A stretch of DNA of 64,000 nt from Candidatus Methanoperedens sp. (GCA_026552955.1 JAPMTS010000014.1:62001-126000), one strand, 5' to 3'. Shown: positions 24,576 through 34,467, numbered from the stretch's first letter. The notes: a model not told the origin generated them from the sequence alone. Numbers and translations: made by a program.

Positions 24576-25079
24576 ATGAATTTAAATGTTTCCCTTGTTC
24601 CATTTAGAGAGGAGCATATTTCATTGACATTCGAATGGATCCAGGATCCGGATTTTCAGCAATTATTTCTAATGCGCGACAGACCAACATGGGACGGACA
24701 TATAAAATATTTTGACAACATGCTGAAAGATCCTGCACAGCGTGTTTATGCTATACTGTCAGAAGGCAGGCATGTAGGCAACTGCGGGGTGAAAAATATT
24801 TCCTTAACTAACAAGGAAGGTGAACTCTGGATATACATCGGAGACCCGCGTATGCGAAGAAAAGGCATTGCGAGCCATGCAACGCGATTACTGGCAGCCA
24901 AAGGATTTATCGAACTCGGATTGGAAAGAATTATAGTCCATGTTGCTGATTTCAATGTTTCAGCCATAAAACTCTATAAAAAACTTGGGTTTATTGAGGT
25001 TCCGGTCAGTGATAATTCAAAGGAATGGACGAACCGTGGATGCAATATCATCCGTATGGAGTTGAAAAAACAAACATGA
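24576..25079 (+). CDS. pseH: GNAT acetyltransferase, PseH-like
   Basis: This 167-aa GCN5-type N-acetyltransferase has HVGNCGVKNIS and ELWIYIGDPRMRRKGIASHATRLL, with the R/Q-x-x-G-x-G/A-type acetyl-CoA loop RRKGIA near residue 98, and a C-terminal NVSAIKLYKKLGF segment near residue 130. This is the PseH organisation, which acetylates the 4-amino group of the UDP-sugar made by PseC. The pathway context (pseB, pseC, pseI in the same run of genes) supports that role; other amino sugars are possible. It overlaps the WbqC-like gene by 4 bases. Confidence 0.75.
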   Translation: MNLNVSLVPFREEHISLTFEWIQDPDFQQLFLMRDRPTWDGHIKYFDNMLKDPAQRVYAILSEGRHVGNCGVKNISLTNKEGELWIYIGDPRMRRKGIASHATRLLAAKGFIELGLERIIVHVADFNVSAIKLYKKLGFIEVPVSDNSKEWTNRGCNIIRMELKKQT

Positions 25080-25822
25080 AAGTGGCAATGATGCAGCCAG
25101 CCTTTATACCGTGGCAGGGTTTTTTTGAATTGATACACAACTCGGATGTATTTATTTTTCTTGATGATTTCCAGTTCTCAGCCCAGAGCTACCACCAGCG
25201 CAATCGCCTTTTTGTAAATAAAGACCGGATAGACTGGTACATAGTGCCAGTTCAGAAGTCCATCTCTTTCAAATTGCCTCTAAATCAGACCATAACCAAC
25301 GAAACAACTTTCTGGCGCAAGAAGATGTGGAAGCGAATTCAACAGAACTATTCGGGAGCGAAATATTATTATGAATTCGCACCCTTCATCGAAAAATGGT
25401 TATCTACTCCTATGGAATCGCTGGCAGCACAGAATATTGCATTTATAAAGTATGTTTGTGAGCAGCTGGATATTCGACCGGAATTCCGGCTCAGTTCCCA
25501 ATATCCCTCTGGATCACATAGATCTGTCCGGGTAGTCGAATTACTGCGATCGTGCCATGCAGATAGTTACTTTTGCGCGAAGGGTTCATTCTTATACATG
25601 CTTGAAGATGGTATTTTCCCGCTCCATGACATTGCGGTATTTTTCCAGGATTTCCAGCCAGGATCCTACCAACAAATAGGGTCTCCGGGAAAATTCATAC
25701 AACATCTGTCAATTATTGATGCACTTATGAATATAGGAGCAGAGGGTACGGCAGAGCTTGTTAAAAAAGGGACACGTAAATGGCTGACCTGGGAAGAAAT
25801 AATCGCATTAAAATCACATTGA
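25076..25822 (+). CDS. WbqC-like family protein
   Basis: This 248-aa protein belongs to the WbqC-like family (PF08889). The family opening KVAMMQPAFIPWQGFFELIH is followed by FIFLDDFQFSAQSYHQRNRL and WYIVPVQK, then an IAFIKYVCEQL segment and a C-terminal SIIDALMNIGAE block. WbqC proteins occur in O-antigen loci and may be amino-transfer or acyltransfer enzymes, but no reaction is firmly established. The start at 25076 (ATGA junction) removes 17 residues read in the wrong frame over the acetyltransferase gene. It ends 11 bases before pseI. Confidence 0.83.
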   Translation: MKVAMMQPAFIPWQGFFELIHNSDVFIFLDDFQFSAQSYHQRNRLFVNKDRIDWYIVPVQKSISFKLPLNQTITNETTFWRKKMWKRIQQNYSGAKYYYEFAPFIEKWLSTPMESLAAQNIAFIKYVCEQLDIRPEFRLSSQYPSGSHRSVRVVELLRSCHADSYFCAKGSFLYMLEDGIFPLHDIAVFFQDFQPGSYQQIGSPGKFIQHLSIIDALMNIGAEGTAELVKKGTRKWLTWEEIIALKSH

Positions 25823-25833
25823 GGTGAAGTAAC

Positions 25834-26880
25834 TTGGAAATTAATATTGCAGAAAAAAAAGTGGGCGGAATAAATTCTGTATTTATCGTTGCGGAGCTAT
25901 CGGCAAATCACCTCCAGAAGTATGATCTGGCTGTAAAGACGATCAGAGCTGCAAAAGAATCCGGAGCAGATGCCGTCAAGTTTCAGACATATACGCCGGA
26001 CACGATCACCATTGATTCAAATGAGGAATATTTTCAGATAAAACAGGGAACCATATGGGACGGGAAGACCCTCTATCAACTGTATCAGGAGGCATATACT
26101 CCCTGGGAATGGCACTCAAAATTAAAAAAAATAGCAAAAGACCTGGGATTGATCTTTTTCTCTACTCCATTTGATAAAACTGCAGTTGATCTTCTTGAGG
26201 GAATGGATGTGCCCGTATATAAGATAGCATCACTTGAAATAACAGATATCCCTTTGATCGAATACATAGCATCTAAAGGGAAACCAGTGATAATATCAAC
26301 AGGGATAGCAACCCTATCTGACATTGAAGAAGCTGTGAATGCCTGCAGGAGAAAGGGTAACAGCCAGATAGTCCTCTTGAAATGCACATCAGAATATCCC
26401 GCATCGCTGGAAGATGCAAATCTGAGGACGATCCCGAATATGAGAGAGACCTTTAACACAGTAGTGGGATTCTCAGATCATACCATGGGCATCTCAGCTC
26501 CAATTGCCGCTGTTTCCCTTGGGGCAAAGATAATTGAAAAGCATTTCATACTTGACCGGAAGCTTGGCGGTCCTGATGCAACGTTCTCATCAGAACCCGA
26601 AGAGTTCAAGGCAATGGTAAAGGCTGTAAGAGAGGTGGAAACGGCACTGGGAAGCGTCAATTATGAGCTATCTGAAAAGACAAAGAGAAGCAGGGAATTC
26701 TCACGCTCATTGTTCGTAGTAAAAGATGTTAAGAAAGATGATTCTTTGACGTTTGAAAATATAAGGTCTATCAGACCCGGTTTTGGGCTTCATCCCAGAT
26801 ATATGAATAATATTATCGGGAAGAGGGCAAGGAAAGATATTAAAAGGGGAACTCCTTTGAACTGGGATCTGGTCGAATAA
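25834..26880 (+). CDS. pseI: Pseudaminic acid synthase
   Basis: This 348-aa NeuB-family enzyme condenses phosphoenolpyruvate with a 6-deoxy-diacetamido sugar to form pseudaminic acid. The PseI-type pattern is clear: AELSANHLQKYDLA near residue 20, VKFQTYTPDTI, GTIWDGKTLYQLYQEAYTPW, STPFDKTAVDLL, KIASLEITDIPLI and GFSDHTMG. The C-terminal SAF (antifreeze-like) domain begins near 285 with SRSLFVVKDVKKDD and RPGFGLHPRYM. The TTG start at 25834 is supported by GAGGTG at 25821-25826. It shares one base with the next gene. This is the best single marker that the locus makes a nonulosonic acid. Confidence 0.92.
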   Translation: MEINIAEKKVGGINSVFIVAELSANHLQKYDLAVKTIRAAKESGADAVKFQTYTPDTITIDSNEEYFQIKQGTIWDGKTLYQLYQEAYTPWEWHSKLKKIAKDLGLIFFSTPFDKTAVDLLEGMDVPVYKIASLEITDIPLIEYIASKGKPVIISTGIATLSDIEEAVNACRRKGNSQIVLLKCTSEYPASLEDANLRTIPNMRETFNTVVGFSDHTMGISAPIAAVSLGAKIIEKHFILDRKLGGPDATFSSEPEEFKAMVKAVREVETALGSVNYELSEKTKRSREFSRSLFVVKDVKKDDSLTFENIRSIRPGFGLHPRYMNNIIGKRARKDIKRGTPLNWDLVE

Positions 26881-27635
26881 TGGCACAAAATATAAAATTC
26901 GGCCTGAAACTCTGGTCAACAAATACTGCTTTGATAGATAAAGCGGTAAAACTATTAGATGAAAAGATTTTCGATTATATTGAGCTGTTCGTTTTACCTG
27001 ATACTGATATAGCTCCGTTCCTGGTAGATGTGCCCTATGTCATTCATATCCCCCACCATCAATTCGGCGTGAGCATCGGTGAAGCCATTAAAAAAAAGCA
27101 TAGTCTTGAAAAAATCCGCGAGAGTTTTAATTGGGCCGATAAATTGGATGCCAGATACCTTATACTCCATGCTGGCACAGGTTCGCTGCAGCATGCTTCC
27201 GATTTTATTAATGAAATATCAGACGGACGCCTGCTTATTGAAAATATGCCAGGATTCGGATTGAATCGGGAGCCAATGATAGGCTTTTCTCCTCAACAAA
27301 TTGAAGAGTTGATCGGTGGAAATGATATCGGATTATGCCTGGATTTTGGGCATGGCATAAAAGCAGCTTCAAGCCAAAAGAAAGATTATAAGGACTATAT
27401 AAATTCTTTTCTATATCTTGAGCCAGAGATATTCCATTTGAGCGATGGGATGGCCGGTAATGAAATGGACGAACATCTGAGTCTTGGGGATGGTGATTTT
27501 GATTTCGAATTTTTGCTGGGATGTGCCATGAAAAGCAGTTCCGGAACGATAACATTGGAGACGCCCAGAAAGAATCAGGACTCTTTCCAGGAAGATCTTC
27601 GAAACCTTCATTTCTTGAATAATATTATGAGATGA
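26880..27635 (+). CDS. Sugar phosphate isomerase/epimerase-like TIM barrel
   Basis: This 251-aa protein matches the xylose-isomerase-like TIM barrel family (AP_endonuc_2). VPYVIHIPHHQFGVS near residue 55, YLILHAGTG, LLIENMPGFGLN with the metal-binding glutamate near residue 120, GLCLDFGHGIKA and IFHLSDG carry the usual metal ligands. Members isomerise or epimerise sugars; endonuclease IV has the same fold but more ligands. It directly follows pseI (TAATG), so it may act on the sugar acid or an earlier intermediate. Exact reaction unknown. Confidence 0.76.
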   Translation: MAQNIKFGLKLWSTNTALIDKAVKLLDEKIFDYIELFVLPDTDIAPFLVDVPYVIHIPHHQFGVSIGEAIKKKHSLEKIRESFNWADKLDARYLILHAGTGSLQHASDFINEISDGRLLIENMPGFGLNREPMIGFSPQQIEELIGGNDIGLCLDFGHGIKAASSQKKDYKDYINSFLYLEPEIFHLSDGMAGNEMDEHLSLGDGDFDFEFLLGCAMKSSSGTITLETPRKNQDSFQEDLRNLHFLNNIMR

Positions 27636-27639
27636 TGTC

Positions 27640-29571
27640 ATGACTTTCCATAATGACTCCAAAACAGAAGATCAGCGCGAAAAGATCTTGATACTTCTTG
27701 AAACCGAACTCCAGGTAAATGAATGCCTGGCACATTTTGATGAATTATCAGGTGAAAAAATAATAATTGCACTTTCACCTTTTGCCATGTATGAACTTGA
27801 CAGGAAAGGGATCAAATATAAAATCCCTGAGGAATATTATTCGCCGAAGGATCTGTATTCTCTCGGAATGGCAAATTTTCAAAGGATAGAAGATCTATGC
27901 AAAATTATTGATAATTGCATTTCCGGGTGGTGTAAAGAAGCTGGTGAACTAAAAATCAGGCCAGCATTATTTAATTTCTATAGTTTAAAAATGATTTACG
28001 ATGCTATGACTATTCGAATATTTCAACTTTCAAACATATTCGATATTGAAAAGCCGGATGTTGTATATATTCATGATTCCCGGCTATTTCCTTTTAGATA
28101 TAAGAATGACGATGAGGGGTTCTTCAGATTTGATAATAGGGATTCATTATATTCGAAGCTTTTGAAATTGAATGAATGGAAAATAAGAATAATGTTCTTC
28201 GATATCGAATCGAATATTGAACCGGAATTGAAACCCGCAAATTCACCTCTTTTCCAGGGATTGAAAAAATATATTTTTTCGAAACCTAATATATATAACC
28301 TTGCGATGATCGTAAAAAAGAATGGTCTTAATGGTATTTTTTTCTGGATCAAATATCTTATTTATTCAAAGGAGAGAAAGCATATAGTCCTATTGGGCGG
28401 GGGGTATAATTGGGATGACAGCCTGAAGGAAATATTATCAGAGAAAATTGGTCCTGTATACCACTTTAATCATGGAGGGGAAGAATTATTCAATAACAAT
28501 CAGGATATAAACCTGAATAACGCCTGGAACGAATTATATAGCAGCCGGATATTCATCGATTTTTTTTCATTCATGGGAATAGATTTTCTCTCTATTCTCA
28601 AAGAAAGGCTCGAATTCATAGTTAAGCGATCAACAAAAGCCTGCATAAAGACACAGAAAGATATGGAAGGATTCATCAATAAAAATAATATCAGAGCCGT
28701 GATCTCATCGGTAATAGCGACGAGCCTTGATCATTCCGCTGCAAGAGCTGCACATAATCAAAAAGTTCCTGTGATAACATGGCAGCATGGAGCTTATGGA
28801 GCTTTTCATCATCAGATCATCAATTATCTTGACCTTATCAGTTCTGATTATCATTTTGTCTTCGGGGATAGTATCAAAGATCAATATACGCAGCAAGCTA
28901 TATCATATGGCACAAAAATTGTTTCCATAGGATCAGCAGCCTTAGACAGGCTTCAGATAAAATTCTCAAAAGAAAGGCAATCAGAATCAAGGAAGATATT
29001 GTATATCACAGCTTCAGGTTATCAGAATCATCTCTACATCTCTCATTACCCCCCATTCTCGGACAATTATTTCTGGCAAACACAGAAAGCTATTATAGAT
29101 ACTCTTGGAAAACATCCGGAATATTCCATAATAATGAAATTACATCCGACTCCATATTACAGGAAACTGGACTTTAAAAGCTATACTGATGAGAAAAATT
29201 ATGACAATTTCGAATTCATAATGAATGAAAAATCAACCGAAGAGTTATTATTATTAGCAGATATGGTTATTCTTGATATTCCATCCACGGTTTTATTGCA
29301 GTCTCTGACAACAAGTAAGCCGGTATTTGTTTATATGGGACATGCCCGTTTCGATCCGGCTCCTTTACAACTTCTTATGAATCGTGCTGTTTGTCATGAA
29401 AATCTTGAAAAGTTCATTTTGAAATTAGAAGAATATCTTACGAATAAAAATTATTCAAAAGACCTGTACAATAATGATTATTTGCTCAGGTTTGGAACGT
29501 ATCTCGATAAAGGATTTGCATCAAGGCGTGCAGCACAGGCGTTAAGACAGATTATTGACAAGAATTTTTAA
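27640..29571 (+). CDS. Large GT-B-like surface-glycan transferase (hypothetical)
   Basis: This 643-aa protein is not firmly assigned. The C-terminal half looks like a GT-B sugar-nucleotide domain: VITWQHGAYGAFHHQI near residue 385, a FGDSIKDQY block, ILYITASGYQNHLYI, IIMKLHPTPYYRKL near 500 and LLLLADMVILDIPSTVLLQSLTTSKPVFV near 545. These occur in capsule and nonulosonate transferases and in CDP-glycerol transferases. The N-terminal 250 residues form a less recognisable Rossmann-like region. It follows the TIM-barrel gene by 4 bases and precedes the flippase by 3. A transferase that attaches the CMP-nonulosonate is a reasonable guess but is inference. Confidence 0.65.
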   Translation: MTFHNDSKTEDQREKILILLETELQVNECLAHFDELSGEKIIIALSPFAMYELDRKGIKYKIPEEYYSPKDLYSLGMANFQRIEDLCKIIDNCISGWCKEAGELKIRPALFNFYSLKMIYDAMTIRIFQLSNIFDIEKPDVVYIHDSRLFPFRYKNDDEGFFRFDNRDSLYSKLLKLNEWKIRIMFFDIESNIEPELKPANSPLFQGLKKYIFSKPNIYNLAMIVKKNGLNGIFFWIKYLIYSKERKHIVLLGGGYNWDDSLKEILSEKIGPVYHFNHGGEELFNNNQDINLNNAWNELYSSRIFIDFFSFMGIDFLSILKERLEFIVKRSTKACIKTQKDMEGFINKNNIRAVISSVIATSLDHSAARAAHNQKVPVITWQHGAYGAFHHQIINYLDLISSDYHFVFGDSIKDQYTQQAISYGTKIVSIGSAALDRLQIKFSKERQSESRKILYITASGYQNHLYISHYPPFSDNYFWQTQKAIIDTLGKHPEYSIIMKLHPTPYYRKLDFKSYTDEKNYDNFEFIMNEKSTEELLLLADMVILDIPSTVLLQSLTTSKPVFVYMGHARFDPAPLQLLMNRAVCHENLEKFILKLEEYLTNKNYSKDLYNNDYLLRFGTYLDKGFASRRAAQALRQIIDKNF

Positions 29572-29574
29572 GAT

Positions 29575-31047
29575 ATGGCTATACCAATTTTATCCCGGAT
29601 CATGAACGTCTCTCCAGTGCAGCGCCAGAGCATGATCTCATTTTTTTGGCAGATAGCTTTCACTGCGATCGGCTTTCTTAGCACTATGTATTTTGCGCAT
29701 GCTGTCGGGGCAGCTATATTGGGTGCTTATTTCCTTTTCACCGCATACCAGAGCCTTATCAGTATGGTCTTAGATGGCGGATTTGGGGGTGCAGCTTTAA
29801 AGAGAATCAGCGAAGGAGAAGAGCCCGATGCTTTTTTTTCCGCATATTTCGCGATTCGCCTGGCACTTACGGTATTCGTGATTTTATTCTTGATCATCTT
29901 TAAAGAATATTTTGTTGACCTGAACAGGTCCGGATTATTTTTATTGCTATTAATAGCGATTTTCTTATCATTATTCGATGGGCTGGTCTCAACAGGTGTT
30001 GCAGGCACCGGCAAAATGGGAATTCGAACAACTTGTGCAGGGATTGGAAATATTGCGAGGATCTTATTCCAGGTAGTAGCTATATTTCTGGGATATGAAG
30101 CGGGGGGTCTTGTGGTGGGAGCTATTGCAGGGACACTTGTAGCTGCAATAATCGAATTTCGTTTTCTGGAGCTCCATTTTGTAAAATTCAATTGGGAGCA
30201 CGTCAAAAGTTTATCAGTGTTCTCATTCTGGCTGTTCCTGACATCTGGCGGTATAATTGTGTATTCACAGGCGGATACAATACTGATCGGTCATTTTTTA
30301 GATACTGCGGATGTGGGAGTTTACAGGATCGCACTCCAGTTCACAACTATCTCTACGTTGATCACATATGCACTCCGGATGACTTTATGGCCGCAGGTAA
30401 GCAGGTGGGGGAAAAAAGGGCAATTAGGGCATGTGGAAGAATCGCTTGCCAGGGCACTCAGTTATTCCTTGCTTCTGGCAGTGCCCGCTTTTGTCGGTGG
30501 AGCGTTATTGGGAGATAAACTACTATATTTTTTCTATGGGACTGAATTTGCGTCAGGATATTCTGTCCTGGTAGTTTTATTGGCCGTCCAGATTGTAAAT
30601 GTATTTCAATATTTTTTTACAATGTATCTGGATGCATTGAATTATCCTAAAGAATCCTTCAAAGTAACGATTATTGCGGCCATGGCAAATATTGTATTAG
30701 ATATCCTTTTCATTCCGATATACGGGATTATTGGTGCGGCTGTAGCGACTCTAGTTTCAATGATCCTGAATGTTTTCCTGGCGAAATTCGCACTTTCACG
30801 GGTCATGAAAATACGTGTTGAGAAAAACAGTTTGATGAATATTCTGAAGGCATCTGCTGCAATGAGCATAATAGTTGGTACGTATCGTTTTTTGGTCCCT
30901 TTATCAAATGTATCGCTTTCATTGTTTGCTGTTTTCCTGGGCGGCGCTGTTTTTTGTATTCTGATGTTTAAAATAGATCGAAAAATGTACGATGATATGA
31001 AATCCATGATACTCCAGATGAATTTGCCCTGGCCTAATTGGTTATAA
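29575..31047 (+). CDS. Wzx-type polysaccharide flippase
   Basis: This 490-aa polytopic membrane protein of the MVF/Wzx superfamily has about 12-14 hydrophobic helices, starting with SFFWQIAFTAIGFLSTMYFA and including IVYSQADTILIGHFLD near residue 225 and YPKESFKVTIIAAMANIVLD near 360. These are standard positions for flippases of lipid-linked oligosaccharides; archaeal AglR is one example. It would move the completed lipid-linked glycan across the membrane for AglB. It is the only flippase seen in the locus. Confidence 0.88.
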   Translation: MAIPILSRIMNVSPVQRQSMISFFWQIAFTAIGFLSTMYFAHAVGAAILGAYFLFTAYQSLISMVLDGGFGGAALKRISEGEEPDAFFSAYFAIRLALTVFVILFLIIFKEYFVDLNRSGLFLLLLIAIFLSLFDGLVSTGVAGTGKMGIRTTCAGIGNIARILFQVVAIFLGYEAGGLVVGAIAGTLVAAIIEFRFLELHFVKFNWEHVKSLSVFSFWLFLTSGGIIVYSQADTILIGHFLDTADVGVYRIALQFTTISTLITYALRMTLWPQVSRWGKKGQLGHVEESLARALSYSLLLAVPAFVGGALLGDKLLYFFYGTEFASGYSVLVVLLAVQIVNVFQYFFTMYLDALNYPKESFKVTIIAAMANIVLDILFIPIYGIIGAAVATLVSMILNVFLAKFALSRVMKIRVEKNSLMNILKASAAMSIIVGTYRFLVPLSNVSLSLFAVFLGGAVFCILMFKIDRKMYDDMKSMILQMNLPWPNWL

Positions 31048-31089
31048 GATACATTAATAAGAATGATGATAGTTATAAACTGTTGAATT

Positions 31090-31860
31090 ATGCATAATCC
31101 ACTGAAAAATAAATTAAGGAAGAATAATATAACGATCGGGAGCTGGATAACACTCGGAAACACAAACATTCCCGAAATAATGGCACAATCGGGATTTGAG
31201 TGGCTTACGATCGATATTGAGCATAGCGTGATCGAGATAGATACACTCCAGCAGCAGATACAGGTAATTGAAGGAAAAGGGGTTGTTCCGCTTGTAAGAG
31301 TGGGAGAAAATAATCCAAATTTGATAAAAAGAGTAATGGATGCCGGAGCGTATGGTGTAATTGTACCCATGGTAAATACCAGGGAACATGCACTGGCGGC
31401 CGTAAAAGCAGTAAAATACCCGCCGACAGGAACACGTGGTGTTGGCCTGGCAAGAGCACAGGGTTATGGTTTTGATTTTGACAATTATGCTGCGACTATC
31501 AATGAAGAATCTGTGGTAATAGTCCAGGTGGAACACATTGATTCTGTACGCAACCTCGAATCGATACTTTCAGTAGGAGGCGTTGACGGCTGCATCATAG
31601 GACCTTATGATCTATCCGGTTCACTTGGAGTTCCGGGGAATTTCACACATCCTGAAGTCCTTGCAGCTTTAAAAAGGGTGGAAGAAGTATGCAAAAAAAT
31701 GAAAGTCCCGCTTGGGATCCATGTCATCCAGCCAGACTACAGGTTAGTTCTTGACAATGTTAAAAAGGGATATACCTTCATAGCGTTCAGTCTGGATTCA
31801 TTGTTCCTTGGAACATCCTGCAGGGAACAATTGAAATTGCTAAAGGAAGGTTTGCCATGA
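31090..31860 (+). CDS. HpcH/HpaI-family pyruvate aldolase
   Basis: This 256-aa class II aldolase has WLTIDIEHSVIEIDTL with the start of the barrel near residue 37, the R-x-x-x-x-R region RGVGLARAQGYG near 116, VQVEHIDSVRNLESIL with the metal-binding glutamate near 140, and GCIIGPYDLSGSLG with the metal Asp near 175. The family joins or splits pyruvate and an aldehyde, giving 2-keto-3-deoxy acids. Lying next to a KdsB-like CMP-transferase it could build a ulosonate backbone. It overlaps the next gene by 4 bases. Confidence 0.85.
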   Translation: MHNPLKNKLRKNNITIGSWITLGNTNIPEIMAQSGFEWLTIDIEHSVIEIDTLQQQIQVIEGKGVVPLVRVGENNPNLIKRVMDAGAYGVIVPMVNTREHALAAVKAVKYPPTGTRGVGLARAQGYGFDFDNYAATINEESVVIVQVEHIDSVRNLESILSVGGVDGCIIGPYDLSGSLGVPGNFTHPEVLAALKRVEEVCKKMKVPLGIHVIQPDYRLVLDNVKKGYTFIAFSLDSLFLGTSCREQLKLLKEGLP

Positions 31861-32807
31861 TCGATGAAAAAAAAATAAACCCCAATATCGATAAGCTTCA
31901 CAATTATTTTGATAACATCCTTGCCAAATATTTTAAGGATGGCAAGCCTGATCCGGAATATTTTGAACAAACAGCCTGTTATAATTGCGGCAGTCATGAA
32001 ATTGCGAATTCATTTACTGTGAATCAATTTACACATGTTCGATGCAAAAATTGCCAGATGGTATATGTAAATCCGAGATTTAAAGAATCCATAGTCACTA
32101 ATTTATATAATGAAGCCGATTATACTGAATTTTATAAAATAAAATTGATTCCATCAATAGATTACAGGAAAACAGTACTGGCTGAAAAAAAATATGAACA
32201 GATCGCAGGATATTTCAATAAATCAGGCAAGGTACTGGATATCGGAAGCGGGCTGGGAGAAGTACTCAGTGTTTTTAAGGAGCATGGGTGGGATTGCAAA
32301 GGGATCGAGTTCAATGAATTCGCAGCAAATTATTCAAAAGAAAAATTCAGTTTAAATATCCTCAACAAAAGCATATATGATTTTGACTCCTCTGAAAAAT
32401 TTGATGTGATCATGCTGTGGGGAGTTCTGGAACATTTTTTCAAGCCTGCAGACATCCTGAACAAAATACACGAGCTTCTGAATAATGATGGATTGCTGCT
32501 GCTGGAGGTTCCATCAGCGGATTCCGTACTGGTAAGGTACTATGAAAGAACCTCAAAGCCAGTGGACAGAATAATCGAAGGTGACAGGCATATCATGCTT
32601 TTTTCCCTGAGGGGTTTAATAGAAATGACCGAAAATTCGGGTTTTACGCCAATTGAAATAAAATCCAACGGCCTGGATATAAGTACATTAAATAGATTGG
32701 AACTCAATAACACTTTAAACCTTTCACAGGTGAATAAAGTTCAACAATTATTGGATGATTCGATGCAGGGAGACCTATTAAGAGGATTTTTCAAAAAAAA
32801 GGTGTGA
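31857..32807 (+). CDS. SAM-dependent methyltransferase with N-terminal zinc-ribbon-like motif
   Basis: This 316-aa methyltransferase begins with a cysteine knuckle pair, CYNCGSHE and RCKNCQMVYVNPRF (residues about 41-72), typical of sugar C- and N-methyltransferase relatives. The class I core follows with VLDIGSGLGEVLSVFKEHG near 122, a GIEFN loop and FDVIMLWGVLEHFFKPADIL near 180. It lies between the aldolase and the KdsB-like gene, overlapping both, so it probably acts on the same sugar. Substrate unknown. Confidence 0.82.
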   Translation: MIDEKKINPNIDKLHNYFDNILAKYFKDGKPDPEYFEQTACYNCGSHEIANSFTVNQFTHVRCKNCQMVYVNPRFKESIVTNLYNEADYTEFYKIKLIPSIDYRKTVLAEKKYEQIAGYFNKSGKVLDIGSGLGEVLSVFKEHGWDCKGIEFNEFAANYSKEKFSLNILNKSIYDFDSSEKFDVIMLWGVLEHFFKPADILNKIHELLNNDGLLLLEVPSADSVLVRYYERTSKPVDRIIEGDRHIMLFSLRGLIEMTENSGFTPIEIKSNGLDISTLNRLELNNTLNLSQVNKVQQLLDDSMQGDLLRGFFKKKV

Positions 32808-32809
32808 AA

Positions 32810-33574
32810 ATGAAAGTAATTGGCATTATTCCGGCAAGGATGTCCTCAAGCCGTTTTCCGGGAAAACCTCTGGCTAAAATCTGTGGAATGCCTATGGTGG
32901 GTCATGTTTTGATCAGGTCTAAGAAAAGCAAATTGCTTGATGAAGTATATGTCGCCACATGTGACAAAGAAATATATGATTATGTAGAATCCATAGGCGG
33001 CAAGGCGATAATGACTTCAAATAAACATGAAAGAGGTACGGACAGGATAGCTGAGGCTCTTCTAACGATCGAGAAGCGTACAAATGATAAAATCGGGATC
33101 GTGGTCAATATTCAAGGGGATGAGCCCATGCTCACCCCAGAAATGATAGATGCTGCCATCAAACCCATGATAGAAGATCCATCCATTGCTTGCGTGAACC
33201 TGATGGCGCCATTGAATGACCAGGAGGAGCATGAAGATCCGAACGAAGTGAAAGTCGTGGTGGATAAGAGTAATTTTGCCATGTATTTTTCCAGGGAGCC
33301 GATTCCTTCAAGGAAAAAAGGCGCAAAGGACATTCCTATGAACAAGCAGGTTTGTATAATACCTTTCACCAGGGATTTTCTTATCAAATTCACCAATCTT
33401 GAACCAACACCGCTTGAAATCGTGGAATCTGTGGATATGCTAAGAGCAATGGAACACGGTTACAAAGTCAAGATGGTTCCTACAGACGTTATCACGTATA
33501 GCGTGGATAATCAGGAAGATTTAAATGTGGTTGAGGATTTAATGGCAAAAGATAAATTTATATTAACTTATTAG
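32810..33574 (+). CDS. KdsB-like 3-deoxy-manno-octulosonate cytidylyltransferase family protein
   Basis: This 254-aa protein matches CMP-Kdo synthetase: IIPARMSSSRFPGKPLAKI near residue 5 with the CTP-binding loop, VYVATCDKEIYDYVES, a KHERGTDRIAEAL segment, VVNIQGDEPMLTPEMID near 100 with metal-binding Asp, YFSREPIPSRKKG and VESVDMLRAMEHG near 210. KdsB activates Kdo or related 2-keto-3-deoxy sugar acids with CMP. Kdo itself is not expected in an archaeon, so the natural substrate is probably a related ulosonate. The ATG at 32810 fits AAGGTG at 32799-32804; a GTG at 32804 overlaps the previous stop and is the alternative. Confidence 0.85.
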   Translation: MKVIGIIPARMSSSRFPGKPLAKICGMPMVGHVLIRSKKSKLLDEVYVATCDKEIYDYVESIGGKAIMTSNKHERGTDRIAEALLTIEKRTNDKIGIVVNIQGDEPMLTPEMIDAAIKPMIEDPSIACVNLMAPLNDQEEHEDPNEVKVVVDKSNFAMYFSREPIPSRKKGAKDIPMNKQVCIIPFTRDFLIKFTNLEPTPLEIVESVDMLRAMEHGYKVKMVPTDVITYSVDNQEDLNVVEDLMAKDKFILTY

Positions 33575-33624
33575 GGGTATTAAATAGAAAAAAACAAATT
33601 TCTTAATAAATTAATATACCGATT

Positions 33625-34467
33625 ATGAATATGAAAGATATAAGAACTTATTTCCGTAATAGTTTTAAGAACTTTCTAAATGCTCTTTATCTAAAATCAC
33701 TGAGATCTGCGATCGTTGAACAAAAACTATCTCAACTTTACCTGGAACTTGAAAAAATCGTTCCGGATATTTCAGAACAATATTCGTGTTTTAAATTGGA
33801 TTCCGAATATCTGGTCACGAATGTCAGGGGAATGCACTCATTTCAGATATCTCTCACAAATGAGGCGATATCCATGACAAATAAGACTCCATTAACCATT
33901 GTTGATATTGGTGACTCTTCAGGGACCCATATCCAATATATCAATGGTATTCATAAAAATATAAAATGTTTAAGTGTTAATCTTGATATGACGGCTGTTA
34001 ATAAAATCAAAGCCAAAGGTCTGGAAGCTATTTTTTCGAGGGCAGAGGATCTTCATAATCACTCCATAACAGCAGACATTTTTCTATCTTTTGAAATGCT
34101 GGAGCATTTGACTGACCCGATAAGATTCCTGCATCAACTATCCGAAAAAACGTCATGCCAGTATTTCGTTGTGACTATACCATTTATCAGGAAGAGCAGA
34201 GTAGCTTTGCATCATATACGGCAAAATATCAGGATGGATAAGTCGGCGGAAAATACTCATATTTTTGAACTATCTCCTGATGATTGGAAGCTAATTTTCA
34301 AACATTCCGGATGGGATATCGCATCAGAGAAAATATATTATCAATATCCCAGGAAAAACATATTATGGTTTATGAAATATTTTTGGCGATCCAGCGACTA
34401 TGAAGGATTTTATGGAGCTATTTTGAAAAGAGATAATACATGGAGCAATCTATACAAAGATTGGTAG
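33625..34467 (+). CDS. Methyltransferase-domain protein
   Basis: This 280-aa protein has a degenerate class I methyltransferase fold: TIVDIGDSSGTHIQYINGIH near residue 90 with serine-serine replacing the usual G-x-G, a CLSVNLD loop, and IFLSFEMLEHLTDPIRFLHQL near 150. A basic segment RKSRVALHHIRQNIR follows. The unusual motif I leaves it open whether it binds AdoMet normally. The ATG at 33625 has a second ATG six bases later; neither has a strong Shine-Dalgarno. Confidence 0.72.
   Translation: MNMKDIRTYFRNSFKNFLNALYLKSLRSAIVEQKLSQLYLELEKIVPDISEQYSCFKLDSEYLVTNVRGMHSFQISLTNEAISMTNKTPLTIVDIGDSSGTHIQYINGIHKNIKCLSVNLDMTAVNKIKAKGLEAIFSRAEDLHNHSITADIFLSFEMLEHLTDPIRFLHQLSEKTSCQYFVVTIPFIRKSRVALHHIRQNIRMDKSAENTHIFELSPDDWKLIFKHSGWDIASEKIYYQYPRKNILWFMKYFWRSSDYEGFYGAILKRDNTWSNLYKDW

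Noticed and set aside
26880-27635. Endonuclease IV DNA-repair enzyme
   Set aside because: It shares the TIM-barrel family, but lies immediately after pseI, is short and lacks the full set of zinc ligands expected.
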